From: Thereva unica
Lineage: Eukaryota; Arthropoda; Insecta; Diptera; Therevidae
Direction of reading: 5' to 3'
Length of the DNA: 64,000 nt
Assembly: GCA_949987705.1 (NCBI GenBank)
Contig: OX465281.1
Coordinates: forward strand, 143,082,876 to 143,146,875
The notes under the pieces were generated by a model. The model worked only from the letters and a program-made list of their open reading frames with translations. It did no database searches and was not told the DNA's origin. The position numbers and the translations under genes were made by a program. Position 1 is the first letter of the stretch. Every line of letters starts with the position of its first letter. Below are positions 57,987 to 64,000 of the stretch, piece by piece.

Positions 57987-59421
57987 AATTAGTTGGGATG
58001 TGGGTTTGACCCCTTCGGTCCACACGATTAACTTCCCAGTATGATGAACGAAGATGGAATAAACTGACTTCTTACAAAATATAATAGTTATACATTTAGC
58101 ACTAAAAGGAAAATTGGCTAGTATCAGAACTGATGACAAAGCAATCCCGAGAGAAGCTAGTTTAAATAACTATTATAGTAGTGAATTCAAAAGATTTTTC
58201 TAAAGAACTTGTTTTTCCTGAACGTTAACAAACAAACATGTCCTCCGTATTTCGTTCGCTGCACTAAAACGGGTGTACCAATTCGTATTGAGCGTGCTGA
58301 AGCGCCGTTGGTAAACTGAGAAGTGAATGACTTCATTTGAAAACTCCAAACCTTTCCGGAGATGTTAGCAAAACTGTAACTGTTAAGTACTTGTCAGACT
58401 TGACCAAAAAGAACAAATTTTGCGGTAGCTACTGGAAATCCCGGGATAAACCGCAATTTGCTGAAACTGTATAACGCGTAGAAAACAATTCCTCGTCAAA
58501 AAGTGCTAATCCAAGGTTTGAAAAATTCGCGCTTTTTGTAAAGCGTAACAAAATTTTTGCACGATTTTGAAAGGTTGTCGGATTTTGACAAGTGATGTTT
58601 TGTTCGAAGTTTAGAACGGGTCTCATTCCATCGAGTTTATTAGATATTAGCAAAACTTTTCAATTTATGGTCTTTCTGACAATTAGCCGAATTTAAACAA
58701 AAAAGGCCCGACAGAATATTATGAAATTTTTTTCAGAGCATTTCTTCGTTAATATTCTTTTTTCGGCAGCTCAATGAAATCGATATAGTTTTTAGTTCGC
58801 GCGGTATCGTGCAGGTACAAAAATCATTAATGTCGCTTAAACAAAAAAAAAAAAACGGTTCGACCGAATTTTATGAAAATCTTTTCAGATCATATTTTGG
58901 TTAATACTCTTGAAACGGCACGTCTACTAAGTCGATATCTTTAACAGTTCGCGCGATATCGTGCAGGTACAAAAATCACTTATGTCATTTAAACCAAAGA
59001 ACCGCTCGACCGAATATTATAAAAATCTTTTCAGTTTATATTGTCGCTAATACGCTTCGAACGGCACCTCAAGTAAGTCAATATCGTTCGTGGTTCGGGA
59101 GATATCCTGCAGGTACAAAAATCACTTACGTCGCTTAAACAAAAAAAAACGGCTGGACCGAATTTCATGAAAATCTTTTCAGATCATATTTCGGTTAATA
59201 CGCTTCGAACGACACTTCAACGAAGTCGATATCAGTTTTGGTTCGCGCGATATCGTGCAGGAAAAAATGACCACATCCGTACGCACATACACACACACAC
59301 ACATACTTCCTCCCAATTTTTTGCTTAAAATGCTCCTGGGACCTTGAAAGATGAAAATACGTTGAAATTTTCGATTTCGATTTTCGGACCGATTACAATA
59401 ACTTCCTATACTGGGAAGTTA
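57987..59421 (+). mobile_element. Helentron/HINE-like element, copy 3 (long form)
   Basis: Same termini as 44519-45574 (TAGTTGGGATGTGGG start, CTGGGAAGTTA end) and the same 146-bp tandem core at 58800-59260. The left 700 bp is a different unique segment shared only with the copy at 61930. Confidence 0.75.
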
Positions 59422-60240
59422 ATAACCCTTCAAGACACTAGAAATTCTTGAGCCAAGCAATTGTATTTCTTCACTCAATACTTATGTATATTTTACGAGC
59501 AAGATATGTTTTCTCGAAATAAGATTGTGTAAATTTTTACTCAAGAAACTAAATATTTTTTTTTTCAAGAGAAAATTTCTATTAATTCAAGACATGATGA
59601 AGTTTTGATTCGAGGATATTGCATTAAGGAAATTCACTATTTTATAACGTGGAAATACTGTAGTTAATTTGACACTGGCGTATGATCATTAGAAAAAATA
59701 AGAAGTCTTATTCAAAACAGCCGTGAAGAAAATTAATTTGCTTGCTTCAAGAATTTCATATTCTTTGACTAACAATTTGAGTTGCCTAAATTAAAACTAA
59801 TGGAATGTTGTGCCTAGAGACTAGCCACTAATTACGATTTTTCATGGTATTCTTTCTGTTGAATAACACTTCAGACTGGATGACAATATATTAAGTGGAG
59901 ATTGTGAAGATTCACGAAAACAATCCAGCAAATACAACACATACAAATACATATATTATTGTTAAAAATTCGGCTTACCGCACCTTTTGTTAACCGACTT
60001 CAAAAAGCGATAGGTTACTCAATTCGACGTGTAGGTATTTTGTAGTCCTGTTCACGCATAACTTTGTAAACCAATGACTTTTTTGCCTTTTTTTTGGTAC
60101 ATTTGAAGGGGGAGTTTCCCACGGTGGTCCCGTTAAATTTTTTTCGAAATTCTGACAAAGGAGTTCGAAGTTAGGCATAAAAAACTGTTAAAATTAGTTC
60201 AACCTAAACGTTTCATAGGCACCGAACAAATTACTTTATT
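59422..60240. other. Unassigned DNA with dispersed fragments
   Basis: 59800-59910 is the inverted copy of 7060-7175; 59993-60085 is the inverted copy of 55125-55215. No gene recognised. Confidence 0.5.
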
Positions 60241-60254
60241 GTTGTAATGATGTC

Positions 60255-60345
60255 AGAAGGCCGGTGGGAGAGTGCGTAGCGCGTTGGATCCTCGATCCAG
60301 CGGCGTGTAGCGTTGAAGGTTCAAGCCCTTGTCGAGGCAGCATTT
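60255..60345 (+). repeat. tRNA-like Pol III unit 1 (SINE-like)
   Basis: An A-box-like GTGCGTAGCGCGTTGG, an inner stem TGGATC/GATCCA and a B box GGTTCAAGCCC. The cloverleaf is imperfect (T-stem mismatch, odd variable arm, no T at position 33), so a SINE head is likelier than a working tRNA. Confidence 0.55.
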
Positions 60346-60409
60346 TAGTTTTCTTTTTCTCTTTTTCTTCTTTCTGAAAAGATTTATTAGCATATTAGTC
60401 AACCACCGG

Positions 60410-60495
60410 TAGTATCTGCCATGGCGCAAAGGGCTAAGGAGAAGTCCCTCGTCTGTGGGGCTGCGAGTTCGATTCTTCGGCTCGCGGTGCTTTTT
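60410..60495 (+). repeat. tRNA-like Pol III unit 2 with T-run terminator
   Basis: CCATGGCGCAAAGGGCTAAGG resembles the D-arm side of a Leu/Ser-type tRNA, then B box GAGTTCGATTCTT, then a run of eight Ts at 60491-60498 that could end Pol III transcription. It lies 70 bp after unit 1 in the same direction. Confidence 0.55.
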
Positions 60496-60679
60496 TTTCG
60501 TCATAATAATTTATTTTTTATAATTTCCTTCGGGGAATTTTGTTTCCTTTTTTTATGGCATATAGTATAGTATAAACTATTGTTTATATTAAATAAAGAA
60601 ATACACCATGACGTGGGCGAAGAATCAAAAAAATTTATTGTTTACATTTGATTTCTCCGATATCAATGGCAATTAAGCT

Positions 60680-60903
60680 TATATTTCCTTGATTTGTATG
60701 TGTGTGCAGTGTAAATAAATCTTGCAACTTGATTTTGACCCACTTCCATATAAGCGATCAACTGCAAATTTCACACATGCGTATCGTTTGCATGGCAATA
60801 CACTCTGACCATTTTGTAACAAAATCAAGATTGCGGCTCCTCGACCCCCGACATGGGTATCAAATGAAAGTGTATGACGAGTATAGTACAGTAGATAAGC
60901 TAT
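60680..60903 (-). repeat. Dispersed repeat with a single satellite-like monomer
   Basis: On the minus strand it carries CTTTCATTTGATACCCATGTCGG-type sequence (60848-60870) linked to a TCAAGTTGCAAG block, as in composite repeat C. Confidence 0.65.
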
Positions 60904-61470
60904 TTCTATAAACTATAATAAAATGAACAGCATATAAAATATGCATATAAACAAATAAATACTTTATATTATTTCCGCGAATTTTTTTAGTTATTTATAA
61001 AGCCGTCGAAGAGCCATAAAAAATCAAGAAAATGATATTTTTGCACTTTTAATTAAGTAAATGTTTATGTTCTTCTGAGTCTCATTATTAAATAATATAC
61101 CTAATTTAATGAGAAATAGATTCAAAACGTGTTACACGAAAGTAAAAAAAAATGTATTTCACCATTTTGCGGCCGAGGATTGAACTTGGTTCCCCGGTGA
61201 TAGGATTCCAGCGCCTTACCTCTAGGCTACCGATATATTGACATTATTAGAAATCTCTTTTTTGTTGTTAAATATACTTCTGGTTGAAATTTTCAGACCA
61301 TTTTCTCAGTTCTTGGTCTTTTGACCAAGAGCTACATTTTGAGATATGGCCCAAGTCTGTAACTGCAGTACTTTCAGAGATGAAAGAAGGTCACAGACGG
61401 ACAGACGGACAGGGCCTCTGTATAAGCTTTTTTTTTTTTTGAAAAACTAAAAATGAGTATCTCAAACCAA
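60904..61470 (-). repeat. Dispersed repeat with tRNA-like part, copy 2
   Basis: The more complete counterpart of 8184-8696. Its minus strand includes both promoter boxes of a tRNA-related head, then the GACGGACAGACGG run and a T-rich end near 61440. Confidence 0.7.
61165..61237 (-). repeat. tRNA-like head with A and B boxes
   Basis: On the minus strand TAGCCTAGAGG fits the A box and AAGTTCAATCC the B box. Spacing is tRNA-like. It is embedded in a repeat, so it is a SINE-type promoter rather than a tRNA gene. Confidence 0.55.
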
Positions 61471-61929
61471 GATTTTTTTTTACCTCTAGTTAACTTTTGT
61501 ATACATCCAAGACAATAAAACCAAGACTATGAGTATTGCTTATCCGAAGAAAATTTTGTTTTCGTTATATCCGAAACATTATTTTGCTTGGTTCTAGAAA
61601 AATTGTGTTAACCCAAGAATGTTTTTTATCAGTGTATTTGGGCCCAAAACCAACCCTATCCGTGAAGCGGAAGCCACCCTCACAACAACTCCTAAATTTT
61701 TTTGTCGACCAAAATAAAGATTCTCCCCTGCAATTTTGAAGAACAAACACCTATTAAGACAATTTTTAAAAAAATACCTACACTCTCGGGCATCAAAAAC
61801 CACCCCCACCACTAGAGGTTGGGAACTAGATTCGAGATTTAAATTCGAAAACTTATAATTGAAAAATTATAATTTCAAAAAATATGAAAATTTTGTTTTT
61901 TCTAAGTCTCCACCAACAGAACAAATAAA
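61471..61929. other. No gene recognised
   Basis: Short overlapping frames on both strands have no known domain. Confidence 0.4.
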
Positions 61930-63391
61930 AACTAGTTGGGATGTGGGTTTGACCCCTTCGGTCCACACGATTAACTTCCCAGTGTGAAGAACGAAGATGG
62001 AATAAACTGACTTCTTACAAAATAGTTATACGTTTAGCACTAGTGGAAAATTGGCTAGTATCAGAACTGAAGACAAAGCAATCCCGAGAGAAGCTAGTTC
62101 AAATAACTATAATAGTAGTAAATCCACAAGATTTTTCTAGAGAATTTGTTTTTCCTGAATGTTAGCAAACAAACATTTCCTCCGTATTACGTTCGCTGCA
62201 CTAAAGCGGGTGTTCCAATTCGTATTGAGCGGGCTGAAGCACCATTGACAAACTGAGAAGCGAATGACTTCATTTGGAAATTCCAAAGCTTTCCGGAGAT
62301 ATTAGCAAAACTGTAACTGTTAAGTCTTATCAGACTTAACCAAAAAGAACAAATTTTGCAGTAACTACTGGAAATCCCGGGATGAACCGTAATTTTCTGA
62401 AACTGTATCACGCGTAGAAAACAATTCCCCGTCAAAAAGTGCTAATCCAAGGTTTGAAAAATTCGCGCTGTTTGTACAGGGTAACGAAATTTTTGCACGA
62501 TTTTGAAAGGTTGTAGGATTTTGACAAGTGATGTTTTGTTCGAAGGCTATTGCTGTGCAAAACCCAAAAAAGATCATTTCGTTTAGAACGGGTCTCATTC
62601 CATTGAGTTTATTAGATATTAGCATAACTTGTCAATTTAAGGTCTTTCTGACAATTAGCCGAAGTTTTTCTATTTAAACAAAAAAGGCCCAACCGAATAT
62701 TATGAAATTTTTTTCTGAGCATTTCTTCGTTAATATTCTTTTTTCGGCACCTCAATGAAGTTTATATAGTTTTACGTTTGGGCGGTATCGCGCAGTTACC
62801 AAAATCATAAACGTCGTTTAGACAAAAAAAACGGTTCGACCTAATTTTATGAAAATCTTTTTAGATCATATTTGGTTAATACTCTTCGAACGGCAAGTCA
62901 ACTAAGTCGATATCTTTTATAGTTCGCGCGATATCGTGCAGGTACAAAAATCACTTATGTCATTTAAACCAAAATACCGCTCGTCTGAATATTATAAAAA
63001 CCTTTTCAGATTATATTGTCGCTAATACGCTTCGAACGGCACCTCAAGTAAGTCAATATCTTTCATGGTTCGGGCGATATCGTGCAGGTACAAAAATCAC
63101 TTACGTCGCTTAAACAAAAAAACGGCTCGACCGAATTTTATGAAAATCTTTTCATATCATATTTCGGTTAATACCTACGCTTCGAACGACACCTCAACGA
63201 AGTCGATATCCTTTTTGGTTCGCGCGATATCGTTCAGGAAAAAATGACCACATACGTACGCACACACACACACATACTTCCTAAAAATTTTTTGCTTAAA
63301 ATGCTCCTGGGACCTTGAAAGATGAAAATACGTCGAAAATTTCGATTTAGATTTTCGGACTGATTACAATAACTTCCTATACTGGGAAGTT
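61930..63391 (+). mobile_element. Helentron/HINE-like element, copy 4 (long form)
   Basis: Collinear with 57987-59421: AACTAGTTGGGATGTGGG start, a shared unique left segment, 146-bp tandem units at 62780-63240, CA run, and ATACTGGGAAGTTA end. Point changes and small indels separate the two. Confidence 0.78.
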
Positions 63392-64000
63392 AAAAATAAT
63401 AACTATCGGAGGTAGTGATTTCCAAAGCATTGGTTGATTTGATATGAATATGGATATTGGTTGATTTGATATGAATGAATGTTTTTTGGTACAAATTAAA
63501 AGAAGTTTGTGATGCGTTCACAGGTTTGTTTTAAGTTGAGATCGGAATGAGTGAATGAAGTTAGAAAATAATAATTTAACAATAAATAACGAAACCTGGT
63601 ACTAATTTTTAACACCCACCAGCTGTATTTATTTTCTCTACCTTTTCTTTTTTCCTTTTAATTTAATAAAAAAAAACGTTAAACTAAAAGTTACGACCGA
63701 CACAACTTCGACATCCGTCATGCTTTCTTCTCCAGAGGATACAAGAGCACTCGCAAGCGTGTGGATGCTCCCCAAATCTAAGCAAGCATTTGCAATTTGC
63801 GAACGCTTGTCAAGCCTTGACATAACATACGTATGGAATCCACGTTATCCAGAAACATAAGATAATGTAAAAGAGACGACAGCTTCGAATACTTTCCACC
63901 GTGTGTGGTAAGTAACAGTCCCTCTCTCTCGAATGCTTTTGATAGGAATGACGCAGTTCAAGCTTTAATGAAAATACAAAAGTCCTTCATATCTAGTCCT
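63392..64000. other. No gene recognised to the window end
   Basis: A minus frame at 63823-63638 encodes no identifiable domain. A CTCTCTCTC run lies near 63920. Confidence 0.4.

Noticed and set aside
60410..60495. Functional tRNA-Leu gene
   Set aside because: The acceptor and anticodon stems do not pair well enough by eye; only promoter boxes and terminator are convincing.

Overview
This window looks like the TE-rich, intergenic or intronic DNA of an arthropod, almost certainly an insect. It is AT-rich and has no compact gene row. It holds eukaryotic transposons (I-like, Jockey/CR1-like and RTE non-LTR elements, a BEL/Pao LTR element, mariner, Tc1-like, piggyBac, Helitron, Helentron-type and several MITE families), a large satellite, and traces of spliced host genes. 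The insect order cannot be fixed from the sequence.

Layout. 1-3.1 kb: minus-strand I-like retrotransposon (broken ORF1, open endonuclease part of ORF2). 4.3-6.6 kb: a Tc1-like element built as a large inverted repeat, with an internally deleted mariner inside one arm. 7.2-7.8 kb: a palindromic element. 8.2-8.7 kb: a repeat with a tRNA-like part. 8.7-24.0 kb: one very large inverted structure, in which inverted end blocks and oppositely oriented satellite arrays flank an AT-rich palindromic centre at about 14.1-15.3 kb; a Jockey-like element and a MITE interrupt its left arm. 24.3-27.4 kb: a second Jockey-like copy. 28.4-33.4 kb: an RTE endonuclease relic, a minus-strand Helitron relic, and a piggyBac relic that itself holds a second Helitron. 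33.8-36.1 kb: a MITE next to a four-deep transposon nest. 36.4-38.1 kb: another non-LTR relic. 38.1-47.5 kb: dispersed composite repeats invaded by Helentron-type elements with 146-bp tandem units, a nearly perfect palindromic TA-flanked element, CCCAG-ended MITEs and a hAT-like element carrying minisatellites. 48.1-50.4 kb: a BEL/Pao element with almost identical LTRs reduced to its integrase region. 50.5-51.4 kb: a fold-back element. 52.1-53.7 kb: the only likely host-gene territory, a possible terminal exon with poly(A) signal followed by a promoter and first coding exon of an actin gene. 54-64 kb: MITEs, two more Helentron-type copies, tRNA-like SINE pieces and unassigned AT-rich DNA.

The main theme is nesting and inversion. 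At least six separate elements are long inverted repeats, several with clear target-site duplications, so they moved as palindromes. The satellite monomer also occurs singly in dispersed repeats in the same window, which suggests where the array came from. Apart from the actin exon and the uncertain terminal exon there is no convincing host gene, and no transposon here looks fully intact.
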